Source: JALYOC01 sp036675345 | GTDB taxonomy: Bacteria > Myxococcota > Myxococcia > Myxococcales > Myxococcaceae | Length of the DNA: 64,000 bases | Direction: 5' to 3' | NCBI GenBank assembly: GCA_036675345.1 | Contig: JAKFFE010000033.1 | Coordinates: 124,001 to 188,000 of the forward strand | Part shown: piece after piece, positions 25,240-34,598 of the stretch | Position numbering within the stretch: the first letter of the stretch is position 1 | Layout: each line of letters begins with the position of its first letter | Made by a program: the position numbers and the translations under genes | The notes under the pieces: generated by a model | Database searches by the model: none | What the model was told of the DNA's origin: nothing | The model's input: the letters and a program-made list of their open reading frames with translations, nothing else

Positions 25240-26289
25240 ATGGGCGAGCGGATCCTGATCGTCGGCGGAGGCGGAATCGGCGGGGTGATCGCCTCCAACC
25301 TGGTGGAGCAGGGCCACCGGGTGACCCTCGCGGTGCGCCGCCCGGAGATCGCCCAGCGGATCTCCGAGCACGGGCTGGTGCTGCGCGACGAGCACGGCGA
25401 ACGGAACATCCGGGGCGAGTTGGAGGTGCTGCTCGATCCCCCCGCCAGCGGCGAGTTCGACTTCGTGCTGCTCACCACCCAGCCCAACCAGGTGGAAGAG
25501 GCGGCCCGCGCCACCGCGCAGCTGCTGGGCGCGCGGGGGGTGATGGTCTGCTTCCAGAACGGCCTGTGCGAAGAGCGGGTGGCCCAGGTGGTGGGCGAGG
25601 ACCGGGTGTTGGGGGCGGTGGTCTCCTGGGGCGCATCCACCCACGGCCCGGGCAGCTACGAGCGGACCTCCGCCGGTGGTTTCATGCTGGGCCGGCTCAG
25701 CGGCGCGGCCGACGAGCGGATCGGCCGGCTGGCGCTGCTGCTGGAGTCGGTGGGGCCGGTGGACACCACCACCAACCTGCGCGGCGCCCGCTGGAGCAAG
25801 CTGGCGATGAACGCCGCCATCTCGTCGCTGGGCACCATCGGCGGCGAGCGGGTGGGAAAGCTGCTGGTGCACCGCTTCATCCGCCGGCTGGCACTGGAGG
25901 TGATGACGGAGGCGGTGGAGGTGGCCGCGGCGGAGGGCGTCTTGTTGGAGAAGGTCTCCGGCACCCTCGACCTCCACTGGATCTCCCTCAACGCCACCGA
26001 GCGAGCGTCCCCCGGCTCACCCTCCCTGGTGGCCAAGCACAGCCTGCTGCTGGCGGTGGGGGCGCGCTACCGCAAGCTGCGCTCGTCGATGCTGGCGGCC
26101 ATCGAGCGGGGACGCGAGCCGCCGATCGACTTCCTCAACGGCGAGGTGGTGGAGCACGGCAAGCGTCGCGGGGTCCCCACCCCGGTGAACGCCGCGGTGG
26201 TGGAGTGGGTCCGGGCGATCGCCGCCAGGCGTGAGACGTCCAGCCTGGAGTCGCTCAAGCGGCTGTACGTGGCGACGCGCCAGGGCTGA
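25240..26289 (+). CDS. Ketopantoate reductase family protein (PanE/ApbA-like)
   Basis: A 349-residue NADPH-dependent oxidoreductase. The N-terminal Rossmann motif is ILIVGGGGIGGVIASNL (residues 5-21), the central helix region is WSKLAMNAAISSLGTIGG (the conserved K-x-x-x-N that binds substrate), and the helical C-terminal domain follows. PanE reduces 2-dehydropantoate to pantoate for coenzyme A synthesis; many paralogues have other 2-keto acid substrates, and no pan genes are nearby, so the specific reaction is not certain. The ATG at 25240 begins immediately before the nucleotide-binding strand. Confidence 0.82.
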   Translation: MGERILIVGGGGIGGVIASNLVEQGHRVTLAVRRPEIAQRISEHGLVLRDEHGERNIRGELEVLLDPPASGEFDFVLLTTQPNQVEEAARATAQLLGARGVMVCFQNGLCEERVAQVVGEDRVLGAVVSWGASTHGPGSYERTSAGGFMLGRLSGAADERIGRLALLLESVGPVDTTTNLRGARWSKLAMNAAISSLGTIGGERVGKLLVHRFIRRLALEVMTEAVEVAAAEGVLLEKVSGTLDLHWISLNATERASPGSPSLVAKHSLLLAVGARYRKLRSSMLAAIERGREPPIDFLNGEVVEHGKRRGVPTPVNAAVVEWVRAIAARRETSSLESLKRLYVATRQG

Positions 26290-26481
26290 GCGACCTGCGT
26301 GCAAGCTGCCCTCGCGGGTAGCCTGGGCTTGACCGGTGATCGTTCCGCCAGCGGAGGGCCGGCCGGGGCTCCTGCGGACACTGGCCGTCCGTCCCGCGCG
26401 CCTCAACCTTGTGGCTGGCCTCGGCTCTCCCCCGACTCACAACCTCGTGAGGGACGCCTGGGGCAACCACAGGAGAAACCC

Positions 26482-27105
26482 ATGAGAAGGACAATCGGAA
26501 GTCTGTTGGGAGCGTTGACGCTGTTCGCCTCCGCTGCCTACGCCGGTGACATGTCGGCCAAGGCGTCCACCCGCAACGAGGCACTGGACGCGAAGGCGGA
26601 GAAGAAGATCGAACCGCTGCGCAAGCAGTTCGAGGCGGGCTGGAACAAGCATGACGCCAAGGCCCTGAGCGCGGTGTTCACCGACGATGCGGTGGTGATC
26701 AACCCGATGGGTCGGGTGGCGCGCGGGAGCTCGGAGATCCAGAAGCTGTTCCAGGACGAGCACGGCGGGATGATGAAGGGCACCAACCTCACCGCGAAGA
26801 TCACCGACGTGAGGGAGATCGCCCCCGGGGTGCTGTTCGTGGATCAGCGAATGTCGATCAGCGGGATCAATGATCCCAGCGGGCGAATGCCCGCCAATCA
26901 GGAGGTCCACGCCTCGATGGTGATCAGCCAGAAGGGCGGCGCCTGGAAGGTGCACGAGGCCCGCGCCTTCGCGGTCCAGCCTGAACCGGAGCAGGGAGTG
27001 GGCGGCGCGGGGATGACCCCGGAGTCCACCGGTGAGCCGATGCCCGCCCCGGCTCCGGAGGACCAGCCGATGGAGGAGGACAAGCCCACCTCCCCCACCT
27101 ACTAG
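26482..27105 (+). CDS. SgcJ/EcaC (NTF2-like) secreted protein, copy 1
   Basis: A 207-residue exported protein: signal peptide 1-21 (AYA-G), then an NTF2-like domain (about 45-165) of the SgcJ/EcaC family: FEAGWNKHDAKALSAVFTDDAVVINPMGRVARG. Such domains form a cone-shaped pocket, and in relatives bind or transform small molecules; role here unknown. The last 35 residues are Pro/Glu/Met-rich (TPESTGEPMPAPAPEDQ). ATG is preceded by ACAGGAG. It is paralogous to the gene at 27315 (both 207 aa), with a terminator between them. Confidence 0.75.
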   Translation: MRRTIGSLLGALTLFASAAYAGDMSAKASTRNEALDAKAEKKIEPLRKQFEAGWNKHDAKALSAVFTDDAVVINPMGRVARGSSEIQKLFQDEHGGMMKGTNLTAKITDVREIAPGVLFVDQRMSISGINDPSGRMPANQEVHASMVISQKGGAWKVHEARAFAVQPEPEQGVGGAGMTPESTGEPMPAPAPEDQPMEEDKPTSPTY

Positions 27106-27119
27106 GCAGGCACCTTGGG

Positions 27120-27170
27120 TCGCCCCCACGGCGGACAGGACCTCCTGCTCCGCCGGGGGCGATTGCTTTT
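27120..27170 (+). terminator. Rho-independent terminator after NTF2-like copy 1
   Basis: TCGCCCCC (27120-27127) pairs with GGGGGCGA (27155-27162), and inside it GGCGGA with TCCGCC, leaving a two-base bulge. TTGCTTTT follows. The strong GC stem plus T-rich tail is a classical intrinsic terminator and would separate the two paralogues. Confidence 0.8.
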
Positions 27171-27314
27171 CGGCAACCCCAGCCGACCAGGGGAGCGCTG
27201 CGCATCCGGCGGCGGCGCAATGCCGGGGTGGAACCGCGCCCTCCACCTTTCCCTCCAGGCAGGGTGATCGGTCCCGAATCGGTCGGGCCCGACTCGCCGG
27301 CCAGGGAGCAGCGC

Positions 27315-27938
27315 ATGAGACGGATCGCTTTGGGTCTGGTCGGTGCGGCGTTGGCGTGGACCGGTCCGGGGTGGGCCCAGGCGCCCACGGTCCAGCCCGA
27401 GAGCCGCAATGAGAAGCTGGACAAGAAGCTGGAGGCGCAGCTGGCCCCGGTGATCAAGGCCTGGGAGGCCGGCTGGAACCAGCACGACGCCAAGGCCTTG
27501 TCGTCGCTGTTCACCCAGGACGCGGTGATGATCAATCCGGGAGGGGACGTGGCCCGGGGGCCGGCGAACATCGAACAGTTGCTCAAGGAGGCGCACACCG
27601 GCTGGATGAAGGACAGCCAGGTCACCACCCGGGTGGTGGATCTGGATCAGATCGTCCCGGGGGTGTTGATGGTGGATCAGGAGATGACGATCACCGGCGC
27701 GTTGGATCCGCAAGGCAGACCGCTGCCCCGGATCCAATCCCACCTGGCGTCGGTGTTGAAGAAGGAGGGCGGGAAGTGGAAGGTGCTGCACGCCCGCGCC
27801 TACCGGTTCCAGCCTCCTCCCGCCCAGGCCGTGGGAGGTTCGGGCGAGAGCCCCGAATCCACCGGAGAGCCGATGCAGACCCCGGCCCCAGTGCAGGAGG
27901 GGAACCCCGCCGACTCGCCCAGCCCACCGGAGGAGTAG
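27315..27938 (+). CDS. SgcJ/EcaC (NTF2-like) secreted protein, copy 2
   Basis: A 207-residue paralogue of the gene at 26482 with the same layout: signal peptide ending GWA-Q (about residue 22), NTF2-like domain with WEAGWNQHDAKALSSLFTQDAVMINPGGDVARG, and the tail SPESTGEPMQTPAPVQEG. The shared STGEPM tail shows that the pair arose by duplication rather than convergence. GGGAG lies upstream of the ATG at 27315. It has its own terminator at 28080. Confidence 0.75.
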   Translation: MRRIALGLVGAALAWTGPGWAQAPTVQPESRNEKLDKKLEAQLAPVIKAWEAGWNQHDAKALSSLFTQDAVMINPGGDVARGPANIEQLLKEAHTGWMKDSQVTTRVVDLDQIVPGVLMVDQEMTITGALDPQGRPLPRIQSHLASVLKKEGGKWKVLHARAYRFQPPPAQAVGGSGESPESTGEPMQTPAPVQEGNPADSPSPPEE

Positions 27939-28079
27939 AGGGCGTGCCGGAGGACGGAGGCGGATGTCCGGCGGCGGACGCTGGCTCCGACCTGCGATCC
28001 GGTTGCCACCCGCGCTGGGGATCCACACTCTGGGTCCAGCACCCCGAATGGGCGGGGTCGAAGGTCAGAATGCTTGGGG

Positions 28080-28125
28080 AGAAGGCGCGGACACCGACGG
28101 CGGTGTTCCGCGCCTTCTGCTTTCC
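28080..28125 (+). terminator. Intrinsic terminator after NTF2-like copy 2
   Basis: A 12-bp perfect stem AGAAGGCGCGGA (28080-28091) and TCCGCGCCTTCT (28107-28118), with CACCG/CGGTG pairing inside it, is followed by GCTTTCC. It lies in the 262-bp gap between the plus-strand NTF2-like gene and the minus-strand lipoprotein gene. The rest of the gap shows nothing I could assign. Confidence 0.75.
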
Positions 28126-28200
28126 ACGGGCCCCGCAAGGCGAGAGGGCGGACCCCGCTGAGGAGCCCGCCCCCTTCACTTCACTCCAGCGCGGCGCTGC

Positions 28201-29718
28201 CTACGGGCAGGCGACCGACGAGAACTGCACCTGGAAGGGGTGACCCTCGATCGGGTTGCCCAGCTCGTCGTACTGGGTCTGGGAGACCAGGCACTGGCCG
28301 GCGGCCACGGTGACTGGGGTCACGCCGGGCTCGTCGGTGGAGAGGACCAGGGTGCCGTCCAGCACCCGCTCACCGCCGGGGAAGCCCGCCGCCTCGTTGT
28401 ACGGCTCGTGGCGGTAGGAGGGACCGCCGGTGCCGCCGGTGAAGCTGACGGAGAGGTTGTCCTGCCGCGCCCACTCGGGGACGGTCGCGCCGTGGGCTTC
28501 CATCGGGGAGTAGTTCAGCGCCACCGCCACGTTCAGCTGGCTGCGCACCTGGAACACCGGGCGGGCGGCCAGATCGCGCTGCAGGTGCAGGTCGAAGTGA
28601 CGGCCGGACGCGGAGTTGATGTCCACCGACGCCACCTGCACCCCGTCCACCTTGATGAAGCTGCTGACCTCGCCCAGGCCGATGTTGCTGACCAGCAGCT
28701 CGGTGGCGCCATCGTGGGTGTCCAGGGCGAAGGAGGCCCCGCCCATCCGCACGTCCATCTGCGCGACGCTGGGGGTGTTGGTGCCGGTGGCCTCATCGAA
28801 GATGTAGAAGGTGTTGGGGAACGAGTAGTCCAGCTGGGTGACGTTCAGCGCCAGGCGGATCCGGCTCTCGGCCTCGATGAACTCGAACCGGGTGATGTCG
28901 TTACCGGCCGCGGCCTGCAGCGACCAGAGGGCGCCGTCCGCGTCGGTGTACTGCACGCTCACCGCGGAGAGGATGGACTGGGAGAGGGTGAAGTCGTGCT
29001 CGCCGGTGCCGCGGGTGGCGCGCAGCTCGATCACGCCCTCCATGGTCTGCGGCAGGCCGATCAGCTCGCCACCGGTCTTGTTGGACACGTAGATGATCGT
29101 CTCGCGGATCTCCGCCAGGTTGCCGGTGAAGGCCACGAAGGTCTCCGACATCTGGAAGCTGAACGGCTCGTCGCGGTTCGGCCCCACCAGCAGGGTGACC
29201 AGGATGCTGTTGTTCGGGCGGGTGGCGCGGAGGCGGACCTCGAAGTTGTCGAAGGAGGCCACGCAGGCCGGCTCCGCCGGGGTGGTGCCGTCGGAGCAGA
29301 CGTCCTCGCCGGTGATCCGGAAGATCACCGCGTCGCCGGTGCGCTCTTCCACGTTCTCCTCGGTGAAGATGCGGGTCTCCAGGAAGGCGGCGATCTTCTC
29401 ACCGGTGGCGATCAGCTCCGCGTCGTGGGTGGGGACCAGCTTGTTCATCGCGGTGGAGGGCAGCTTGAGGCTGGGCAGCTGCACCGAGGGCCGCATCGGG
29501 GGCAGCGCGTCCAGCGGCATCAGCCCGGCGGAAGCCACCGTGGCCAGGTCGGAGAGCTGGGTCATCCCCTCCATCGCGCTGGTGGAGGAGCCGGCCTGCG
29601 CGGCCGTCAGCTCCACCGTCTTGCGGACGGCGCCGGAGACATCCTCCACCGACGGCGGGCCACAGCCGACCGCCACCATCGACGACAGCGCCAGAGCGCC
29701 AAGAAGCTTGATTCTCAT
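28201..29718 (-). CDS. Large unknown lipoprotein
   Basis: A 505-residue exported protein: signal peptide with lipobox VAVGC (Cys near residue 19), then a beta-rich body with no recognised catalytic motif (repeated patterns such as FEVRLRATRPNNSILVTLLVG and VVPV strands). Four cysteines beyond the lipobox may form disulfides. I do not recognise a family; it is likely surface or outer-membrane associated. The ATG at 29716-29718 follows GAGGGGGAAACC. Upstream, GTGTTGCA/TGCAGCAC forms a short imperfect repeat (29765-29784) in the 252-bp gap. Confidence 0.6.
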   Translation of the reverse strand: MRIKLLGALALSSMVAVGCGPPSVEDVSGAVRKTVELTAAQAGSSTSAMEGMTQLSDLATVASAGLMPLDALPPMRPSVQLPSLKLPSTAMNKLVPTHDAELIATGEKIAAFLETRIFTEENVEERTGDAVIFRITGEDVCSDGTTPAEPACVASFDNFEVRLRATRPNNSILVTLLVGPNRDEPFSFQMSETFVAFTGNLAEIRETIIYVSNKTGGELIGLPQTMEGVIELRATRGTGEHDFTLSQSILSAVSVQYTDADGALWSLQAAAGNDITRFEFIEAESRIRLALNVTQLDYSFPNTFYIFDEATGTNTPSVAQMDVRMGGASFALDTHDGATELLVSNIGLGEVSSFIKVDGVQVASVDINSASGRHFDLHLQRDLAARPVFQVRSQLNVAVALNYSPMEAHGATVPEWARQDNLSVSFTGGTGGPSYRHEPYNEAAGFPGGERVLDGTLVLSTDEPGVTPVTVAAGQCLVSQTQYDELGNPIEGHPFQVQFSSVACP

Positions 29719-29970
29719 GATTGGTTTCCCCCTCCCGAGGGCAGTTCCGGGGTTTTGTACGCCAGTGTTGCAGGCGTGCAGCACCGGCGCCTAGAGCAAG
29801 CGGGGTGCCGACGGTAACCCGCTGGTCCGAAACGGGTTCCCCGGCACTTAGCACACGGGGGTGCGCCGGATCGCGACAGGCCTGTCAGGGTTGCGCGGTG
29901 TCGGCTGCGCACCTACCGGTGCGGGCTGCGAAGGCGCCTGCGCAGGACGCGGCGCGTCAGCCGGATCGTT

Positions 29971-32829
29971 TCAGCCCCCGTCGGGCCGCTCTCGCAGCTC
30001 CACCGGGGCGACCGGCCCTGCCGCCCCCACCGAGATCTCCAGCGGCTGGAACGGACGGGGACCGGTGACCTCCAGCCGGTAGTTGCCGGCGGCCAGCTTC
30101 AGCTCGAAGGCCCCGCCGGCGGCGGTAGCGGCGGAGGTGACCCGGGCCCCATTGGAGGTCTGCACCGCGCGCACCGAACCGGCGCCCGCCTCCCCGTTGG
30201 CCAGCACCAGCTTCCCCCGCAAGGTGGAGAGCCGGTTCAGCGACAGCACCGTCTCCCCGCTGCTCCAGGGGGTGGAGGTCTTCTGGTAGTCGGGGTGTTC
30301 GCCGTACAGCAGGCTCCCCTCCCCCGGCTCCACGTGCCGCAGCAAGAAGCGCCCCTCGCGGTCGGAGCGGGCCGCCCCCCGCTCGATGCTCAAGGTCCAG
30401 TCCCCCGCCCCGGCCGGCTGGAGGCCCACCAGCGCTCCGGGCAGCGCGGCGCCGGTGGCCGCATCCACCACCCGGCCGGTGACAGTCGTCCCCCGCCCCA
30501 GACGGACGTCTCCCAGGTCCAGATCCTCGGCCGTCCCCGTGATCGTCCGTCTCCACTCCACGTGGTCGGGAGCACGAATGGTGATCTCCTTGCGTCCGGC
30601 CAGCGGTTCCTGGAAGCGGCCGTCGATGGCTTCGATGGGCATCCCGCGGACGCTGAAGCGGGTCAGCGGCTGGCCGTCGGCGCCCAGCACCCGTCCGCTC
30701 AAGCGGGGGAACCGGCGGACCACCAGCCTCAACTCCTTCTCGCCGGAGCGGGTCTGGGTCTCCAGCGGCTCGAAGCCCGCGCCGCGGACGCTCAGCTCGA
30801 AGCGACCGGGGCGCAGGTTGCGGATCTCGAACCGTCCCTCTTCGCCGGTCCGCGCCTGACCGAAGGGAGCGCCCGACTCCAGCAGGGCCACCATCTCGTC
30901 CACCGGGGGGGCGGGCCCGCCGGAGACTCCCTCCAGCATCGCCATCAGCTCGATCCCCGGGGCCGGCTGGCCATGCTGATCCACCACCACCCCGCGGATG
31001 CTGGCGCCGGCCTTCAACCGCACAGTCAGCTCGCCGTCGAAGGGCAACACCACCCGGGTGGCGCCCATCCGCATCGCGCGCTGGCCCGCCTCCTCCTCCT
31101 CCACCAGCGCCGCCAGCAGGAAGGCCCCGGGCTCCAGGCCTCCGAGAAGGAAGGCGCCGCCGGGGCCGGACTCGGTCACCCGCTCCAGATCCTTCTCGTC
31201 TTCGCCTCCCTTCCCCGGGGCCAGGGCCATCACCCGCGCTCCCTTCACCGGGGTCCCCGCCTCGTCCAGCACCCGGCCCCGCAGCTGCAGCCCGCGCTGG
31301 AGGACGATCCGCACCCCGGAGGCGGGGGCGGTGGGGGTGCTGGCGTGGTCGCGAAACCCGGCGTGCTGGGCGGTGAACCGGACCGGGCCCGTCCCCACCG
31401 AGAGGGTGAAGCGACCGTCGGGTCCGGTGGTCCCGTCGTCACCCCCCTTGAGGGACACCGCGCCCACGACCTTGACTCCCTGGACCGGCGCGCCCTCCTC
31501 ATCCACCACCACCCCGGAGAGCACCGCCGCGCGCTCCAGCTTCAGCTCCACCTGCGCGGCCTGGTCCAGCGAGACCAGCACCCGGGGGGCGTGGGTGGGC
31601 TGCAGGTATCCCTTCGCGGTGGCCCACACCGTGGCCTGTCCGGGGAGGAGGGGATCGATCCGGAAGTTGCCCTGGCCGTCGGAGACAGTCTGCCGGGTGG
31701 GGTCCACCCCCGCAGCCTCGATGCTGGCGCTGACCTGCGCGCCTGGGACCGGCGCTCCGTCCTGATCCCGCACCGTGCCCAGCAACACCCCGCCCTCCTC
31801 CAGCCGCAGCACCAGCGGCGAGGTGGGCTTGAGCGGCCGGAGGTTCAACGCCACCTCCGCGGTGTTCCTCCCCTCGGTGGCGCGCACCGAGTAGGTCCCG
31901 GAGCGCAGCTGCTCGAAGGAAAACCGACCCGAGGCGCCACTGCGCACGGTGTCCGCGCGGTGCATTCCGGAGAGGACCACCTCCGCTCCCTCCACCGGAG
32001 CGTCGTTCCGCAGCGCCTGACCTTCGATTCGCAGCGGGGTCTCCAGCTCCAGCACCAGGGGCTTGCCGCCTGGGTTGGGAGTCACCTCCTGGGCGTTGGG
32101 GATCAGCGTGCCCAGGCTGGCCACCACCAGCTGCGAATGGGTGGGCAGCGGCCCCAGGGAGAAGGTCCCATCGGCGGAGGTGAGCACGTCCTGGTAGCGC
32201 CCCAGCTGGGCGTCCACCGCGGTGACCACGGCGCCTTCCAACCCGGCGCGATCGCTGCCCACGATCTTCCCGGTCAGCATCCACCCCTCCTCCAGGATCA
32301 GCTCCATCGTGCGCTGGGAGCCGCTGACCTCGGCGGTGGCCACCCCCCGCTCGGAGTCCGCCCACACCCGGTAGTCGCGGGCCTCCAGCCCTCGCAGCAC
32401 GAACGAACCGTCCGCCGCGGAGGTGGTCCGCGCCAGCACCTGGGGTTCGCCCTCCCGTGCGGCCACCCGCGCCAGCAGTGCCACCGGGGCCTGGGGGCAG
32501 CTGCCGTCCAGCGGGTGGGGCTGGCAGGCGTCCTCGCAGGGGCAGGGCAGCTCAGAGAGACGGGGGGGGGACACGCGCGCGGAAAGCGAGAGCAGCACGC
32601 CGCCTATCGGAGCACCCTCCGCGGTCAGCACCCGCCCCTGGAGCTCCAGGGCGCCGTCGGCGGAGAGCTCCTCGCGAGGGGGAGGCCGGGCGGCGCGATC
32701 CCGCAGCGACTCGGTCAGCTGCCGGGACGCTTCGGCCGGCTCCGGCGGCACAGGCTCCTCGCGAAGCAGCCAGAGGATGCCCGCCAGGAATGACAACAGC
32801 CCGACCGCCAGGAACGCGAACCGTCTCAA
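29971..32829 (-). CDS. Membrane-anchored protein with many carboxypeptidase-regulatory-like domains
   Basis: A 952-residue protein with an N-terminal membrane helix (FAFLAVGLLSFLAGILWLL, residues 4-22) followed by around eight to ten beta-sandwich modules of the carboxypeptidase-regulatory type. Each begins with a GRV(L/V)-xx-GxP(V/I)xGAxV pattern and contains ADGSF or DGRF, for example GVVVDEEGAPVQGVKVVGAV and GRVLDEAGTPVKGARVMALA. An insert in the first module has a CPC-EDAC cysteine cluster (about 96-102). Such proteins are cell-envelope or periplasmic scaffolds. The neighbour downstream is another envelope lipoprotein. No enzymatic domain is present. Confidence 0.8.
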   Translation of the reverse strand: MRRFAFLAVGLLSFLAGILWLLREEPVPPEPAEASRQLTESLRDRAARPPPREELSADGALELQGRVLTAEGAPIGGVLLSLSARVSPPRLSELPCPCEDACQPHPLDGSCPQAPVALLARVAAREGEPQVLARTTSAADGSFVLRGLEARDYRVWADSERGVATAEVSGSQRTMELILEEGWMLTGKIVGSDRAGLEGAVVTAVDAQLGRYQDVLTSADGTFSLGPLPTHSQLVVASLGTLIPNAQEVTPNPGGKPLVLELETPLRIEGQALRNDAPVEGAEVVLSGMHRADTVRSGASGRFSFEQLRSGTYSVRATEGRNTAEVALNLRPLKPTSPLVLRLEEGGVLLGTVRDQDGAPVPGAQVSASIEAAGVDPTRQTVSDGQGNFRIDPLLPGQATVWATAKGYLQPTHAPRVLVSLDQAAQVELKLERAAVLSGVVVDEEGAPVQGVKVVGAVSLKGGDDGTTGPDGRFTLSVGTGPVRFTAQHAGFRDHASTPTAPASGVRIVLQRGLQLRGRVLDEAGTPVKGARVMALAPGKGGEDEKDLERVTESGPGGAFLLGGLEPGAFLLAALVEEEEAGQRAMRMGATRVVLPFDGELTVRLKAGASIRGVVVDQHGQPAPGIELMAMLEGVSGGPAPPVDEMVALLESGAPFGQARTGEEGRFEIRNLRPGRFELSVRGAGFEPLETQTRSGEKELRLVVRRFPRLSGRVLGADGQPLTRFSVRGMPIEAIDGRFQEPLAGRKEITIRAPDHVEWRRTITGTAEDLDLGDVRLGRGTTVTGRVVDAATGAALPGALVGLQPAGAGDWTLSIERGAARSDREGRFLLRHVEPGEGSLLYGEHPDYQKTSTPWSSGETVLSLNRLSTLRGKLVLANGEAGAGSVRAVQTSNGARVTSAATAAGGAFELKLAAGNYRLEVTGPRPFQPLEISVGAAGPVAPVELRERPDGG

Positions 32830-32919
32830 GCCTGCACCTCGGACACTGGAGCCGTCACCGCAGGGAGGAGAAGCGGGTCGGAGGCGCGACGCAAGCGGAG
32901 CGGTGGGGGATGCGCGGCG

Positions 32920-33468
32920 CTACTCCAGGAGGAAGGGCTCCGAGAACCGGAGGCTCTCCGGGGCGGCAGGGAGCTCGCCGTCGAGGAAGTAGGACTCCAT
33001 CACCAGGCGGTAGGTCCCCGGATAGGGGTGGGTGGTGAAATGCGGGTAGCTGTTCTCCCGGGTGGTGCCCCAGAGCAGGATGGTATCGGTCATCCGCCCC
33101 CCGGCGCAGACCCTGACCGGGGGATACAGGGCCGCGGTCCAGACGCTGTCCCAGCCACCGGTCCAGACCCCGTCGACCTGCTTTTGCAGTCCAAACATGA
33201 TCCGGTCCTGCTGGTGGTGCAGTCCCAGCTCCCTCTGCGTTCCGTTGTGGAGTTCGATCGGAATCTCCGCCTGGAACTCGGTGCCGCTCCAGACCACCTC
33301 CACCTTCTCGGGCCCGGTCAGCAGGGCCGGTCCGGCCTGCACCACCGGAGGGCACTCCACCTTCCGCAAGCTGAGGGGATCTGGCCAACGGGGGTCATCC
33401 CCGGGCCCGTAGGCGGGGGAACAGGCCACCACCATCAGCGCGACCCACAGCGATGCGAGACTCTTCAT
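32920..33468 (-). CDS. Small unknown lipoprotein
   Basis: A 182-residue lipoprotein with lipobox VVAC (Cys16) in MKSLASLWVALMVVAC. The body is beta-rich, with EVVWSGTEFQAEIPIELHN and PGTYRLVMESYFLDGE, patterns of an Ig-like envelope domain. Function unknown. The ATG at 33466-33468 follows CCGAGGTCCGCC. It lies 90 bp upstream of the large regulatory-domain protein on the same strand, so they may be co-transcribed. The 182-bp gap to plsC downstream-side shows nothing clear. Confidence 0.6.
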   Translation of the reverse strand: MKSLASLWVALMVVACSPAYGPGDDPRWPDPLSLRKVECPPVVQAGPALLTGPEKVEVVWSGTEFQAEIPIELHNGTQRELGLHHQQDRIMFGLQKQVDGVWTGGWDSVWTAALYPPVRVCAGGRMTDTILLWGTTRENSYPHFTTHPYPGTYRLVMESYFLDGELPAAPESLRFSEPFLLE

Positions 33469-33650
33469 GGCGGACCTCGGGGGGAACAGGACCGGCACAC
33501 CCTACAAGATCGGACAACCCTGGGAAATCCTGGAGACCTCCGGCTGCGCGAGCGGCCGAGGAGGCCTTCCGGGCATCACCAGCACCGGCGGGGGTTCGCG
33601 GATCGCCCGCGGCAGGTGCGGCAGCGCGATCCGTGTCCGGAAGGGACGCC

Positions 33651-34406
33651 TCACGCCGCCAGCTTCTGCCCCCGCAGTGCGGCCTGCTCGGCGATCATCA
33701 CCCCGCGGACGTGCTCGCGCAGCGCGGCCACGTCGCCCTTGAACGCCGCCGGATAGATCGGGTCCAGCACCTGCACGTGGCAGTGGGCGTGATCCCTCAG
33801 CACGAAGCCGTGCTTGGGCAGGCTGCGCGCGGTGCCGGTGAGGACGATCGGGATCACCGGGCAGTTGTTCTTCACGCTCAGCTGGAAGGCGCCGTCCTTG
33901 AAGGCCTTGATCTCCCCGTCCGGAGAGCGGGTCCCCTCCGGGAACATCAGGATCGGCACCCCGCGGGCCAGCCAGCGATCGCAGTCCGCCAGCATCTTCA
34001 CGATGCTCTCCCGGCTGCCGCGGACCAGCCCCACGTAGCCGTTGAGGCTCATGTTCCAGCCGATGAAGGGCAGGCTGAACACGCTCTTCTTGGACACCCA
34101 CTTGAAGGGACGGAACAGCCCGAACAGCACCAGGATGTCCCCCAGCGACTCGTGGTTGGCCACCAGCACCGCCGGCCCGTGCCAGGGCAGCTTCTCCCGC
34201 CCGGACACCCTCAGCCGCCAGAGTGGATTGACCGCGAAGTACATCGTGGCCCAGGCGCAGGTGTACTGGTGCAGCAGCCGGCGGTTGCGATCGAACGGGT
34301 AGCTGAGCGCGAACAGCACCACCGCGCCCAGAAACAGCACCGCGGAGCTGGTGGCCAGAAAGGCCCAGAAGACGACCGAGAACGCACGCTGCCAGAGCCC
34401 CGTCAT
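33651..34406 (-). CDS. plsC: 1-acyl-sn-glycerol-3-phosphate acyltransferase (PlsC-like)
   Basis: A 251-residue membrane-associated acyltransferase: N-terminal hydrophobic helix (about 12-34), catalytic block I His85-ESLG-Asp90 (HxxxxD), block III FPEGTRS at 155-161, and the CPVIPIVLTGT block near 183. It transfers an acyl chain to lysophosphatidic acid to give phosphatidic acid in phospholipid synthesis. ATG at 34404-34406 gives the natural N terminus; a longer frame on the same strand is antisense to the MarR gene. Several PlsC paralogues occur per genome, so the precise acceptor is inferred. Confidence 0.88.
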   Translation of the reverse strand: MTGLWQRAFSVVFWAFLATSSAVLFLGAVVLFALSYPFDRNRRLLHQYTCAWATMYFAVNPLWRLRVSGREKLPWHGPAVLVANHESLGDILVLFGLFRPFKWVSKKSVFSLPFIGWNMSLNGYVGLVRGSRESIVKMLADCDRWLARGVPILMFPEGTRSPDGEIKAFKDGAFQLSVKNNCPVIPIVLTGTARSLPKHGFVLRDHAHCHVQVLDPIYPAAFKGDVAALREHVRGVMIAEQAALRGQKLAA

Positions 34407-34449
34407 GAGCGGCACGCTACGCTTGCTGGAGTCCACCCGCGAGGTCCGC

Positions 34450-34569
34450 ATGCTCGGGAAACCCAAGAAGCCCCCCCGGAAGTCCCCCAAGCCACCCAAG
34501 AAGGAGGGGCGGCTCACCATCCAGCCGGTGGGCAAGCCGTGGGCCCCCAAGAAGAAGCCGAAGAAGTAG
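34450..34569 (+). CDS. Small Lys/Pro-rich protein (uncertain)
   Basis: A 39-residue frame beginning at ATG 34450 after CGAGGTCCGC. It contains 15 lysines and 10 prolines (PKKPPRKSPKPPKK, then GKPWAPKKKPKK) and is very basic; it could be a nucleic-acid-binding peptide. An upstream ATG at 34405 (overlapping the plsC start on the other strand) would lengthen it. Evidence is only coding-like composition and position between plsC and marR; it may be non-coding. Confidence 0.35.
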   Translation: MLGKPKKPPRKSPKPPKKEGRLTIQPVGKPWAPKKKPKK

Positions 34570-34598
34570 CCGAAAGCCGCGCTACGCTTCGCGCCTCC

